Assembly (NCBI GenBank): GCA_964422555.1
Contig: CAYRBR010000041.1
Span: 1-14,105 of the forward strand
From: JAGLCW01 sp964422555
Lineage (GTDB): Bacteria; Caldisericota; Caldisericia; UBA6126
DNA: 14,105 nt
Direction: 5' to 3'
The notes below the pieces were generated by a model. It did not search any database and was not told the DNA's origin. It saw only the letters and a program-made list of their open reading frames with translations. The position numbers and the translations under genes are program-made. This document shows positions 1 to 7,330 of the stretch, piece by piece. Position 1 is the first letter of the stretch, and each line of letters opens with the position of its first letter.

Positions 1-246
1 CGTGCCTCCATTTGTTACTATTGTCTTTGAATGTTCAATACTGATATGTACCATAATACAACAGGAATGAATGAACCCAAAGCAGATGAACAAAAATCTG
101 CAATGAAATTCAAGTAGGATTTCGGGAATGAATTTTGGAAGGGTTTACGATTCTGAATTAATATTCAATTTAAGGTTTGTGTGAAAAGCAAAAAATTAGG
201 ATACAATATATAGGACGTTTGATAATGATTGAAAGGATGAAATAAC
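1..246. other. Left-edge intergenic or gene-end region
   Basis: No gene can be supported here. Two short open frames touch the left edge. One is a plus frame from base 2 to a TGA at 68-70 (reads VPPFVTIVFE...), which could be the end of an upstream gene. The other is a minus frame with an ATG at 54 (reads MVHISIEHSK...), which could be the start of a leftward gene, but it has no Shine-Dalgarno site. Neither is long enough to judge. The right part of the region is AT-rich leader for the lipoprotein gene that follows. Confidence 0.3.
202..215 (+). promoter_or_regulatory. Candidate -10 element of the DUF3298 lipoprotein gene
   Basis: TACAAT at 202-207 matches the sigma-70 type -10 consensus at 5 of 6 bases and lies about 40 bases before the ATG at 247. 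No good -35 hexamer lies at the right distance; GTGTGA at 179-184 has the spacing but a poor match. The stretch AATATATAGGA at 205-215 recurs with two extra bases before the next gene, at 1194-1206. The Shine-Dalgarno site for 247 is the AAAGG near 232-236. Confidence 0.3.
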
Positions 247-1074
247 ATGGGTAAGAAATGGTGCCAATTTATCGTTATTCTGTTTACCGTACTGAGCTTT
301 ATCTTGAGTACGGGGTGTACTAATAGTGTAAGTGTTGAAACTGTGGTTGAAAAAGAACCATTACTTGCGCAATCTACCAATTCTACTGTAGAAATTGAAC
401 AAACACCTATGCAACCTACCGTTCCTCTTGAATTTAATGTAGATATGGAAACCTGGTTTGAAACAGAATCATATGAAGGTGAGTCTGAAACATTGGAGTA
501 TACTATTGAAGTTCAGTATCCTTCAGTAAGCGAAATGAAGGATGTGGATTTACAGACGCGAATTAATAAGGCAATTTACAACGATATTGCGCTACGGATC
601 CAAGCATTCAAGGCAGATTTAAATTGGTATCGAGATCCGTCGTACCAAAGGGATTGTAAAATAGATTTGCTTACTAACGATTATATAAGTGTAGTGTATG
701 ATGGGAACACGTACAATGGTGGATCCAGACCTTTTCAATTCGCAGAGTACTTTACTATTGATATGAAAACAGGCAAACCCATGGAACTCTCTGATTTTTT
801 TGTGAACAGTATTGACGATGGAGCAACGCTACTTATGCACTACTGCAAGGAAGATTTGATTCAGCAGTATGAGGAGTACTATGGTGAAAAGATTACAGAG
901 CAGTTCTTATGGCTTCTGGATAGCGGGGTTACTCTTGAAACCTGTTCACGTGGATCTTTAACGCCTACTGCTTTCCATTTAATCTTTGACGATTTGTTCT
1001 CTCATGCTGAAGGTTGCTGGGAAGTATATGTACCTTATGAAGCACTTGGAGACAAGTGTATTCTGAATAAGTAA
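247..1074 (+). CDS. DUF3298/DUF4163-type lipoprotein
   Basis: This is a 275-aa predicted lipoprotein, probably anchored outside the cytoplasmic membrane. Residues 1-24 form a lipoprotein signal: MGKKW, a hydrophobic core, then lipobox LSTGC with Cys24 as the likely lipidated residue. Residues 25-65 are a Ser/Thr/Glu-rich linker. From about 84 to 272 the sequence resembles the paired DUF4163-DUF3298 fold found in RsiV-like and PdaC-like proteins of Firmicutes. The clearest segment is residues 156-185, where YNGGSRPFQF is followed by YFTIDMKTGK and LSDFF, a typical DUF3298 signature. No catalytic domain is attached and no sigma-factor gene is adjacent, so an RsiV-type anti-sigma role is not supported. 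The molecular function is unknown. The start is set by an AAAGG about 10 bases upstream of the ATG and by the good signal peptide. The gene stands alone, with its own leader. Confidence 0.8.
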   Translation: MGKKWCQFIVILFTVLSFILSTGCTNSVSVETVVEKEPLLAQSTNSTVEIEQTPMQPTVPLEFNVDMETWFETESYEGESETLEYTIEVQYPSVSEMKDVDLQTRINKAIYNDIALRIQAFKADLNWYRDPSYQRDCKIDLLTNDYISVVYDGNTYNGGSRPFQFAEYFTIDMKTGKPMELSDFFVNSIDDGATLLMHYCKEDLIQQYEEYYGEKITEQFLWLLDSGVTLETCSRGSLTPTAFHLIFDDLFSHAEGCWEVYVPYEALGDKCILNK

Positions 1075-1187
1075 CAAAGTATGTTTCTTACTTCATGCAG
1101 AATGGTGGGTTTTCGATGTTACAATTTTTCACTTACTTTTTCTTTGCAGATAAACACATATGAGAAAGTGTAATTATTGGAAAAAAG

Positions 1188-1206
1188 TCCTATAATATAT
1201 ATAGGA
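1188..1206 (+). promoter_or_regulatory. Palindrome over a -10 box before the AAA-DUF4143 gene
   Basis: A perfect -10 hexamer TATAAT lies at 1191-1196, inside an inverted repeat TCCTATA / TATAGGA (1188-1194 and 1200-1206) with a 5-base centre. The -35 region, about 1168-1173, does not match consensus well. The palindrome could be an operator that blocks the promoter, or a by-product of the AT-rich sequence. The ATG at 1253 has GAGG at 1245-1248 as its ribosome binding site. Confidence 0.35.
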
Positions 1207-1252
1207 TAAATGTTAAAAAATAACACTAAATGACACGATGAAGTGAGGAAAT

Positions 1253-2548
1253 ATGTACAGAAAAGTGTATGACTATCTGCAAAAATGGAAGCACAGTGAG
1301 TATAGGAAACCTTTGTTATTGCAAGGAGCAAGGCAAGTGGGTAAAACATATTCTGTTCTTTCCTTTGGCAGGCTGGAATATGAGAATGTAGCTTATTTTA
1401 ATTTTGAAACGAATCCATCTCTTGAAGAAACCTTTTCGGAGAGCATTGAACCTTCGTATTTAATTCCACTGTTGTCAAATATATCAAGACAAACAATAGT
1501 TCCCGGAAAAACCCTTATTATTTTTGATGAAATTCAAATTTGTGAAAGAGCGTTAACATCCCTTAAATATTTTCATGAATTTGCTGCTGCATATCATGTT
1601 ATCTCTCTGGGAAGTTTGCTGGGAGTAGCAGTTAAGAGAGAAAAGTATTCTTTCCCGGTAGGGAAAGTGGATATGAAAACAATGTACCCAATGGATTTTG
1701 AAGAGTTTCTGCTGGCATTTCAAGAAAAGGAATTGGTAGATTTGATACGGGAGTGTTCTAAGACAGGTTCTTCTATGCCTGCTATCCTTCATGAAAAGGC
1801 ACTTACATATTATAAACAATATCTGGTGACTGGGGGTATGCCTGAGTGTGTAAAGCAGTTTATTGAAACAAATGACTTTCATTTGCTTCGCAATACACAG
1901 AACATGATTTTGTCCAGTTATTTGAATGATATGAGTAAATATAATAGCAGCAATGAGATAAAGAAAACCAGATTAGTGTATAGTAGTGCAACAGTGCAAC
2001 TTTCTAAAAAGAATACTCGATTTCAATATAAATTGGTAAAAAAGGGAGGGCGTGCTTCAGAATTTGAAAATGCAATTGAATGGCTTTCTTTATCCGGTAT
2101 TGCCTCAAGAGTTTATAAAGTAGATCAGATAAAAAAACCACTGGAGAATTATAAGAACATTGATGATTTTAAACTGTATGTGAACGATGTTGGTTTGTTA
2201 TGTGCAAAGAAAAATATTGAGCCTGATGATATCATTTTTGAGTCGAGAGATTTGAATGATTTTAAAGGTGGAATGGTTGAGAATTTTGTTTTATCTCAAC
2301 TTCAGTCTTCTGGTTTTACATCTTACTATTGGAATTCAGGTAATAAAGCAGAATTGGATTTTATCATTCAACGAAACGGCAACATTGTTCCTATCGAAGT
2401 AAAAAGCGCAGATAACACACAGGCAAAAAGTTTGAAGGTTTATATGAAGACATTTCACCCTTCGTATTCTATTAAATTATCAACAAAGAATTTTGGTTTT
2501 GCAGAGAAAATTAAAACAATGCCTATTTATGCAGCATTCTGCATATAA
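1253..2548 (+). CDS. AAA family ATPase with C-terminal DUF4143 domain
   Basis: This 431-aa protein belongs to the widespread AAA_14/DUF4143 family of P-loop ATPases and looks complete. The Walker A motif GARQVGKT is at residues 25-32, Walker B LIIFDEIQ at 88-95 (Asp92, Glu93), and a sensor-like GSLLGVA follows around 118-124. The C-terminal DUF4143 part has a PD-(D/E)xK nuclease-like pattern: Glu367-Leu-Asp369, then Glu382-Val-Lys384. The end, YAAFCI, is where family members normally stop, so the protein is not truncated. Proteins of this family are common in anaerobes and archaea. Their cellular role is not settled, and a nuclease, defence or mobile-element role has been suggested only from domain content. 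No partner gene is adjacent: the upstream lipoprotein has its own leader and the downstream gene is convergent. The start follows GAGG with a spacing of 4 bases. Confidence 0.9.
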   Translation: MYRKVYDYLQKWKHSEYRKPLLLQGARQVGKTYSVLSFGRLEYENVAYFNFETNPSLEETFSESIEPSYLIPLLSNISRQTIVPGKTLIIFDEIQICERALTSLKYFHEFAAAYHVISLGSLLGVAVKREKYSFPVGKVDMKTMYPMDFEEFLLAFQEKELVDLIRECSKTGSSMPAILHEKALTYYKQYLVTGGMPECVKQFIETNDFHLLRNTQNMILSSYLNDMSKYNSSNEIKKTRLVYSSATVQLSKKNTRFQYKLVKKGGRASEFENAIEWLSLSGIASRVYKVDQIKKPLENYKNIDDFKLYVNDVGLLCAKKNIEPDDIIFESRDLNDFKGGMVENFVLSQLQSSGFTSYYWNSGNKAELDFIIQRNGNIVPIEVKSADNTQAKSLKVYMKTFHPSYSIKLSTKNFGFAEKIKTMPIYAAFCI

Positions 2549-2563
2549 AAGCTTTCGTGTTTT

Positions 2564-3865
2564 TCACTTCACGCAGAATAGCAGGCTTTGCTGAAAGGAA
2601 GTGGTGTAGATTTCACCTGTTGGGCTAAGGGTAATGGGGTATTTGCATCCATAGGCTTGATCAACATGTAGCTTCCACCTGGGCGTTCCTTCTGCTGTAA
2701 AAGAGCGTAGTTGGTAATCTGAGCCTGTTAGCCAAATATATAAGTTGATGTCTTTGTCCAATGTGGGACATTGTGCAATTTCATTTTCGAAGGTTTGTTT
2801 CCACAATTCATCTCCATCTTTGGAGTAACAGGTAAGGTGGCTTTGGGCAAAAGAACTGTATTCACCACTATAGTCGTTCTCATCAAAGAAGGTATATAAG
2901 TTGTTTTCGTTGTCAATTGCGTAGTTTCCTTCATATATACCATGCATGGATATAGTTTTTTCCCATTGTAGTTCGTAGTTTAGGTTGTAGGCTTTTAGAA
3001 TTTTGTTTCCTTGGTTTTTTTTGTAGAAAAAGTTTTCTTTTTCTTCGTTGGAAATGGGGTAGGATACGGTTGTATAGGCTAACAGAAATGTGTCGTTTAC
3101 CGGATTGTTGGGTAGGAAGTCAGTAATAAAATCGAGGCGATTCAAAGGTAAATCCTTTTTCCAGATTTCTTCCCCAGTAGAAGACACTTTTAAAAGATAG
3201 TATCCGGCTGATGTAGAATTAAAATCAAAAACAAAGAAGTATCCGTTTGAACTGGTGTCGAAGAAACCTCCATCGACTAGATAATCGGGGGATATAGGGA
3301 TGGACCACATGGTTTCACCGGTTGGGTTTATTCCTATAAGGTTTCCGTCATTGGTAAAGCAAAATAGGGTACCATTGGGAGATAAGAAAAATTCTCGTCT
3401 ACAGTCTTCTTTTTTCCAGATGAATTCTCCATCTAGCGAGATAAGTTGTATACCGCCAGATTTCGCAATTACACCTTCTTCGGTAACAATTACTTTTTCT
3501 TGTATGGAGGGTAAATAATACCCAAATCTTCTTCCCCGTGAGTTTTCCTTGTTCCATCGAATTTCTCCTTGTGGATTTACAGAGTACAAGTATCCATTGC
3601 AACCTGTGAAATAGCAGTTACCCTGGTTGTCTGTGGCAGGAGCAGATGACGCCTCCAGAACATATTTGTAGTTTTCGGGCCAGTGGTATGTCCAAGCTAC
3701 AGATGGGGTGTCAATAGAAGAACACTGCTGTGGAATAGGGGTGAATTGAGCGTAAGTTCCACTGGTATCGGTTTGTGCTTCCTTTGTTTTTGTACACGAA
3801 ACCAGCCCTATAGCAAGAAGTGATACTGCCAAAAACCACGTCATTATTCTTTTCATTCTTTTCAT
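2564..3865 (-). CDS. PQQ-like beta-propeller lipoprotein
   Basis: This 433-aa predicted lipoprotein is probably anchored on the outer face of the membrane. The signal runs from MKRMKR through a hydrophobic core to the lipobox LVSC, with Cys24 lipidated. After a short linker the protein is built of seven blade-like repeats that each carry a G-E/D-x-x-W type turn. The tryptophans fall at residues 104, 150, 187, 235, 301, 355 and 397, for example NPQGEIRW, SLDGEFIW, KDGDELW and AEGTPRW. This is the pattern of PQQ-binding-like (BamB-type) propellers. No quinoprotein dehydrogenase active site or cofactor ligand is evident, so a scaffold, binding or surface role is more likely than an enzyme. The start at 3865 is backed by AGGAG 6 bases upstream on the minus strand (3872-3876); Met4 and Met8 are poorer choices. 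It converges with the AAA-DUF4143 gene, 15 bases apart. Confidence 0.82.
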   Translation of the reverse strand: MKRMKRIMTWFLAVSLLAIGLVSCTKTKEAQTDTSGTYAQFTPIPQQCSSIDTPSVAWTYHWPENYKYVLEASSAPATDNQGNCYFTGCNGYLYSVNPQGEIRWNKENSRGRRFGYYLPSIQEKVIVTEEGVIAKSGGIQLISLDGEFIWKKEDCRREFFLSPNGTLFCFTNDGNLIGINPTGETMWSIPISPDYLVDGGFFDTSSNGYFFVFDFNSTSAGYYLLKVSSTGEEIWKKDLPLNRLDFITDFLPNNPVNDTFLLAYTTVSYPISNEEKENFFYKKNQGNKILKAYNLNYELQWEKTISMHGIYEGNYAIDNENNLYTFFDENDYSGEYSSFAQSHLTCYSKDGDELWKQTFENEIAQCPTLDKDINLYIWLTGSDYQLRSFTAEGTPRWKLHVDQAYGCKYPITLSPTGEIYTTSFQQSLLFCVK

Positions 3866-3916
3866 TTACTACTCCTGTTGTATCAAATTTTTTTTCCATT
3901 TAACTGGAGAAATTTG

Positions 3917-3934
3917 TATACTTCTAATAGTATA
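3917..3934. promoter_or_regulatory. Inverted repeat in a divergent intergenic region
   Basis: TATACT (3917-3922) and AGTATA (3929-3934) form a perfect six-base inverted repeat around TCTAAT. The repeat lies between the divergent propeller lipoprotein and DUF2254 genes. It contains -10-like sequence on the minus strand (TATACT) and could be a promoter/operator. The region is very AT-rich, so chance is a real alternative. No convincing -35 box was found on either strand. Confidence 0.25.
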
Positions 3935-4003
3935 GAAAACAATTACTATTACAATATGGTTTGTTGTTGTTTGCGCAGTTTATTCGAGTATGTGAGGTTG
4001 TGA

Positions 4004-4353
4004 TTGAAGAAATTAAAAGTGCAATGGAGTGAGATTAAAGCTTCTTTCTGGTTTGTACCCGTGCTAATTATTCTTTTGTTTTTTGTGATTGCTATTTTAT
4101 CTCTTTTGGTAGATACTCAGGTTACCTTTTCTCAGCAGGGATTATTACGATTCTTTTTCATTAGCAGTGCCGATTCAGCTCGAAGCATATTAAGTACTAT
4201 TGCTGGTACCATGGTGGGGGTTGCGGGAACTGTGTTCTCGATTACACTGGTTGCTCTTACACTTGCTTCTTCACAGTTTGGATCACGTCTAATACGAAAT
4301 TTTATGTACGATCGTTTGAATCAGATTGTTCTTGGATCGTCCATTGCCACCTA
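4004..4353 (+). CDS. DUF2254 membrane protein, N-terminal fragment (runs into gap)
   Basis: This is the 5' part of a DUF2254 family integral membrane protein, interrupted by the N run at 4354. The start is TTG at 4004. An in-frame stop (4001-4003) directly precedes it, and GAGG at 3994-3997 gives a ribosome binding site 6 bases away. A first membrane helix spans about residues 12-37, then a Ser/Ala-rich stretch leads into the family-typical second helix region with TVFSITLVALTLASSQFG. Codons 74 to the gap (4223-4353) duplicate the segment at 4431-4561 after the gap. If the duplicate is collapsed, the two fragments give one intact protein of about 438 aa, the usual length for the family. The function of DUF2254 proteins is not established. 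Confidence 0.8.
4223..4353 (+). repeat. Copy A of duplicated DUF2254 segment
   Basis: These 131 bases align without gaps to 4431-4561. I count 16 mismatches, 15 of them at third codon positions; the single amino-acid change is Ser (TCC) here to Tyr (TAC) in copy B. This pattern of purifying selection means two functional alleles, not random error. Copy A ends exactly at the N run. The best reading is the contig end of one strain. Confidence 0.85.
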
Positions 4354-4363
4354 NNNNNNNNNN
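4354..4363. other. Scaffold gap (10 N)
   Basis: Ten undetermined bases join two contigs inside the DUF2254 gene. The length is a placeholder: the coding frames on the two sides do not match across it (the copies are offset by 208 bases, not a multiple of 3). Order and distance here rest on the scaffolding, not on read-through sequence. Confidence 0.97.
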
Positions 4364-4430
4364 CGGGCTGATTTTTTACAATGGCGAGCGGACACTGAAG
4401 CTGGATGGTTCCTTTGACGCGACCGCTTAT
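4364..4430. other. Non-homologous contig-end sequence after the gap
   Basis: These 67 bases do not match the corresponding part of the DUF2254 gene upstream of copy A, and their GC content (about 52%) is clearly higher than the surroundings. The frame entering copy B is open (reads GLIFYNGERTLKLDG...), but this is not DUF2254-like sequence. Likely causes are a chimeric read end or a misjoined contig tip. A true strain-specific insertion or a recombination point is possible but less likely. Confidence 0.5.
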
Positions 4431-5528
4431 GCCGGAACCGTGTTTTCCATTACACTTGTTGCTCTTACACTTGCTTCTTCGCAGTTTGGGTCTCGACTAA
4501 TACGCAATTTTATGTACGATCGGTTAAATCAGATAGTACTCGGATCGTACATTGCCACCTATATGTATTGCCTAATTATTATGAATGCTATTAAGTATCA
4601 TGATGGTATTATTTTTATCCCGTCTTTTTCTATTCTTATGGCGTTTGCAGCAGCCCTGCTGAATGTAATTCTGTTAATTCTGTTTTTTCACCATACTGCT
4701 GTTAGTATCCAGGCAAACTATGTTATAGATAAGGTATCTTCGTACCAGTATCGAAATATTGATGATTTGTTTCCCGATGAAATTGGCACGATTGTGGAAA
4801 CTCCTCCTGCAGAATGTCGTCCTTTTTCTCGTCCATCTTATTCGCTAGTGCAGTCGATACCTGCCAGACGAAGTGGATATCTGCAATATGTGTATTATGA
4901 TACGCTACTTTCCATTGCCAGTAGTTTACATGCTGTAATTGAGATCTATTATAGGCCCGGTGCTTATATGGTGAACACAATTGAAATTGGAGTTATTCAT
5001 TCAGATAACCCAATTGACGAGGATGTGTTACGACGAATTCAAAATCAGTTTATTGTTGGAAGAATTCGCACCCAGGAGCAAGATGTAGAACACTTTATTC
5101 ACCAAATGGTAGAAATTGCTGAACGAGCATTGTCGCCTGGTATTAATGACCCTTACACGGCTATTACCTGTATCGACAACTTATCCTCTATGATGGCTTA
5201 TTTATCGACTCGTAAATTTCCATCAAAAAATGTGTGTGATGAGGAAGGGAATATTCGACTTGTGCTGAACGTTATTACCTACGAAAGAGTTTTGGATGCA
5301 TCGTTTAATCAGATACGTCAGTTTGCAAAGGGCAATCCTCCGGTTACGATACGATTAATGGAAGCATTGATTAACATCGATAAATGTACAAAAAGCCCCG
5401 TACATAAAAAGGCCATTATTAAGCATGCCAAAATGCTTGTAAACATGGCAAAGAAAACATTTGATGAACCCCTGGATTTGGAAGATCTTCTGGAAAGAAG
5501 TGAACAACTGGGAGTGGAGTTGCAATAG
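4365..5528 (+). CDS. DUF2254 membrane protein, C-terminal fragment
   Basis: This is the main part of the DUF2254 protein. DUF2254 sequence begins at 4431 (AGTVFSITLVALTLASSQFG) and gives 365 residues; the codons before that (4365-4430) are probably not part of the real gene. It includes two further membrane helices, one at YIATYMYCLIIM and one at ILMAFAAALLNVILLILFF. A soluble C-terminal domain follows, with the family-typical ALSPGINDPYTA and a following Cys-Ile-Asp near-conserved stretch. The gene ends at 5528, 17 bases before the convergent epimerase gene. An ATG at 4326, upstream of the N run and in the same frame, is only apparent because it reads through the gap. The role is unknown; some have suggested a channel or transporter-like function for the family, but nothing here proves it. 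Confidence 0.8.
   Translation, partial: GLIFYNGERTLKLDGSFDATAYAGTVFSITLVALTLASSQFGSRLIRNFMYDRLNQIVLGSYIATYMYCLIIMNAIKYHDGIIFIPSFSILMAFAAALLNVILLILFFHHTAVSIQANYVIDKVSSYQYRNIDDLFPDEIGTIVETPPAECRPFSRPSYSLVQSIPARRSGYLQYVYYDTLLSIASSLHAVIEIYYRPGAYMVNTIEIGVIHSDNPIDEDVLRRIQNQFIVGRIRTQEQDVEHFIHQMVEIAERALSPGINDPYTAITCIDNLSSMMAYLSTRKFPSKNVCDEEGNIRLVLNVITYERVLDASFNQIRQFAKGNPPVTIRLMEALINIDKCTKSPVHKKAIIKHAKMLVNMAKKTFDEPLDLEDLLERSEQLGVELQ
4431..4561 (+). repeat. Copy B of duplicated DUF2254 segment
   Basis: This is the partner of 4223-4353. It continues without a break into the rest of the DUF2254 gene, so it is the allele of the contig that carries the methylmalonyl-CoA genes. It should not be annotated as a biological tandem repeat without long-read support. 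Confidence 0.85.
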
Positions 5529-5545
5529 TTGTTATACTAGTTGGC

Positions 5546-5941
5546 TTATACTTTTTCGCACAGTTCAATTAGGGTGCCGTTGGAAGATTTGGGGTGGAGG
5601 AATATAATGCGCCCTCCTTTAGCTCCTTTGGTGGGTTCTCCAATTAGCCGGAAGCCTTTTTCTTTCAAGTTTTGTATGGTGTCATCGAATGATGTAGTTT
5701 GGAATGCAATATGGTGAAGTCCTTCTCCCTTTTTTTCCAGGAAGTTGCAAACACCTTTGTGATTGTTTTCGAGAGGCTGGAGAAGTTCTATCTCTGATTC
5801 TCCCATTTCTATCATCATTACTTTTAGGTTTCGATCGGGCAATTCGATAGTGTGATTTAATTCGGTATCTAGAATTGCTTCGTATACTTTACTGGCTTCT
5901 TCAATGTTGTTGACGGCAATGCCAATGTGATCAATTTTCAT
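5546..5941 (-). CDS. mce: Methylmalonyl-CoA epimerase
   Basis: This 131-aa protein of the vicinal-oxygen-chelate fold interconverts (S)- and (R)-methylmalonyl-CoA, linking biotin-dependent carboxylation/decarboxylation to the mutase. The metal ligands of the family can be placed: His5 (DHIGIAV), Gln55 (ELLQP), His76 or His77 (GLHHIAF) and Glu126 (TLIELCEKV). Two beta-alpha-beta-beta-beta units fit the length, which is normal for bacterial epimerases. It is the last gene of the leftward operon, and its start overlaps the end of meaB by 11 bases. AAGGAAG lies 6 bases upstream of the ATG, inside meaB. It converges with the DUF2254 gene, and no hairpin terminator is visible in the 17-base gap. 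Confidence 0.95.
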   Translation of the reverse strand: MKIDHIGIAVNNIEEASKVYEAILDTELNHTIELPDRNLKVMMIEMGESEIELLQPLENNHKGVCNFLEKKGEGLHHIAFQTTSFDDTIQNLKEKGFRLIGEPTKGAKGGRIIFLHPKSSNGTLIELCEKV

Positions 5942-6908
5942 GTTGTACTTCCTTTTCTATGGTTTGAACTAACGAATGAACGGTTTCATCAAAGCTGGTG
6001 TCTCCATCCATAATACGATGTAGTTGAAACTGAAAAGAGCTGGCTTGTAGTTGTGGTTGAATGAATCGTTTTGCAAAGGTTTCTGTTACCGATTCCATAA
6101 TATTCTTTTGCAGCAGCTGTTTTCTTCGCTGGTACAAGCCATTGTGCTGCACTAAAAACTGTTTGTGCTTCTGTATAGTTTCTTCCAGTTGGTGTAGGTT
6201 TTTTCCTGTATTTGCCTGTATTTTTACTATCTCAGGAATCCACTGATTTGGTTTCTCAGAGGTTGCCAGGTTTTCCTTCAAAATGTATTCCATTTTTTGG
6301 GCTCCTGGTAAATCGGTTTTGTTGATTATGTAAATATCAGCAATTTCCATTAACCCAGCTTTAATGGCTTGAATTGAATCACCTGATTCGGGTGAAGATA
6401 CTACCATAACCGTATCGGCAATTTGGGAGATATCGACTTCGTTTTGTCCTACTCCTATTGTTTCCACAATTATTAAATCGTACCGAGCGTAGGAAAAAAG
6501 TTGTACGACATCGTAAATAGCTTTGTTTAACCCACCAAATATACCTCTGTTTGACATGCTGCGAATGAACACATTGGGTTTCGTGAATAGTGCTGCCATG
6601 CGGATACGGTCGCCCAAAAGGGCTCCACCGGTGTCTTTGTTGGAAGGATCGATGGAAACGATACCAATTTTGGTAGTGGTGTTTAGTTGGTTTACCAGGG
6701 CATTAATAAGTGTGCTTTTCCCAGCACCAGGAGCACCGGTAATCCCTACCACATAGGTTTTATCTTTTGTTTTGTATATGGCTTTACGAACTTCTATTGC
6801 TATGGGGTCGGTCTGGTTTTCCAGCAGAGTGATGGATTTGGCAATGGCGTATTCGTTTTGTTTCTGTATTTTGGCAACTAGTGTATCTACCGTGCTTGTC
6901 TCAGTCAT
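5931..6908 (-). CDS. meaB: MeaB/ArgK-type G3E GTPase, mutase chaperone
   Basis: This 325-aa GTPase protects and reactivates adenosylcobalamin-dependent methylmalonyl-CoA mutase and gates cofactor loading; the human counterpart is MMAA. Seen in the sequence: Walker A GAPGAGKS (residues 58-65), the family segment SIDPSNKDTGGALLGDRIRM (85-104), the Walker B/switch region VETIGVGQNEVDI (148-160) and the guanine-specificity motif NKTD (196-199). A C-terminal helical part serves dimerisation in known members. The length matches stand-alone MeaB, so there is no IcmF-like fusion to the mutase. It starts 9 bases after the B12-binding subunit gene; the Shine-Dalgarno site is weak (GTAAG just before the ATG), which suggests translational coupling. 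It overlaps mce by 11 bases. The adjacent mutase identifies the client. Confidence 0.95.
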   Translation of the reverse strand: MTETSTVDTLVAKIQKQNEYAIAKSITLLENQTDPIAIEVRKAIYKTKDKTYVVGITGAPGAGKSTLINALVNQLNTTTKIGIVSIDPSNKDTGGALLGDRIRMAALFTKPNVFIRSMSNRGIFGGLNKAIYDVVQLFSYARYDLIIVETIGVGQNEVDISQIADTVMVVSSPESGDSIQAIKAGLMEIADIYIINKTDLPGAQKMEYILKENLATSEKPNQWIPEIVKIQANTGKNLHQLEETIQKHKQFLVQHNGLYQRRKQLLQKNIMESVTETFAKRFIQPQLQASSFQFQLHRIMDGDTSFDETVHSLVQTIEKEVQHEN

Positions 6909-6917
6909 TCTTACTGG

Positions 6918-7319
6918 TTAGTTGTTTGTAGATACGTTAGCATGAATGTATTCTACAATTTCTTCGATAGTACTGCCTGGAGGGAATATTGCAGAAATCC
7001 CTACTTCTTTCAGAAATGGGTGATCATCGGTTGGTATAATGCCACCAGCAATTACTAGCACTTTCTTGTCGGTATTCTCCTGTAGTCGTTTCATAATTTC
7101 TGGAAACAGATGGTTGTGAGCACCTGACAGTATACTTAGCCCTAGTACATCAATGTCTTCCTGTAAAGCGGTGCGTGCAATTTTTTCAGGAGTTTGCTTA
7201 ATGCCAGTGTAGATTACTTCCATGCCGGCATCTTTCAATCCTCGGGCTATAATCTTAGCTCCTCTGTCGTGTCCGTCTAAGCCAGGTTTGGCAATTAACA
7301 CTCGTATTGGTTTACTCAT
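6918..7319 (-). CDS. Methylmalonyl-CoA mutase, B12-binding (C-terminal) subunit
   Basis: This 133-aa protein is the cobalamin-binding domain that is the C-terminal part of single-chain MutB enzymes but is a separate gene here, as in archaea and many Firmicutes. The base-off/His-on motif D-x-H-x-x-G is present as DGHDRG (residues 15-20), with His17 as the lower axial cobalt ligand. It is followed by LSILSGAH and the AGGIIP segment, which line the nucleotide-tail pocket. The protein pairs with the catalytic subunit encoded 11 bases upstream. The start at 7319 has AAAGGA 7 bases upstream, overlapping the stop of the catalytic-subunit gene, so the two are probably made in balance. Confidence 0.95.
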   Translation of the reverse strand: MSKPIRVLIAKPGLDGHDRGAKIIARGLKDAGMEVIYTGIKQTPEKIARTALQEDIDVLGLSILSGAHNHLFPEIMKRLQENTDKKVLVIAGGIIPTDDHPFLKEVGISAIFPPGSTIEEIVEYIHANVSTNN

Positions 7320-7330
7320 ATTCGCGTCCT

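Noticed and set aside
31..117. 28-codon plus-strand frame near the left edge
   Set aside because: It lacks a ribosome binding site and any recognisable feature; open frames of this length are expected by chance.
1119..1349. Minus-strand open frame of 76 codons overlapping the AAA-DUF4143 start
   Set aside because: It has no ribosome binding site or family features and overlaps a well-supported gene and its promoter.
1253..2548. Truncated or decayed AAA-DUF4143 gene
   Set aside because: Walker A, Walker B, the Glu/Asp/Lys nuclease-like pattern and the usual C-terminal YAAF-type end are all present in one unbroken frame.
2535..2579. Bidirectional terminator between convergent genes (ATTCTGC ... 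GCAGAAT)
   Set aside because: The seven-base arms lie inside the two coding ends and are about 31 bases apart with no clear T tract; a stable terminator hairpin is unlikely.
4004..5528. Real tandem duplication or recent paralogue of DUF2254
   Set aside because: The duplicate stops exactly at the N run, the frames do not match across the gap, and collapsing it gives a normal protein.
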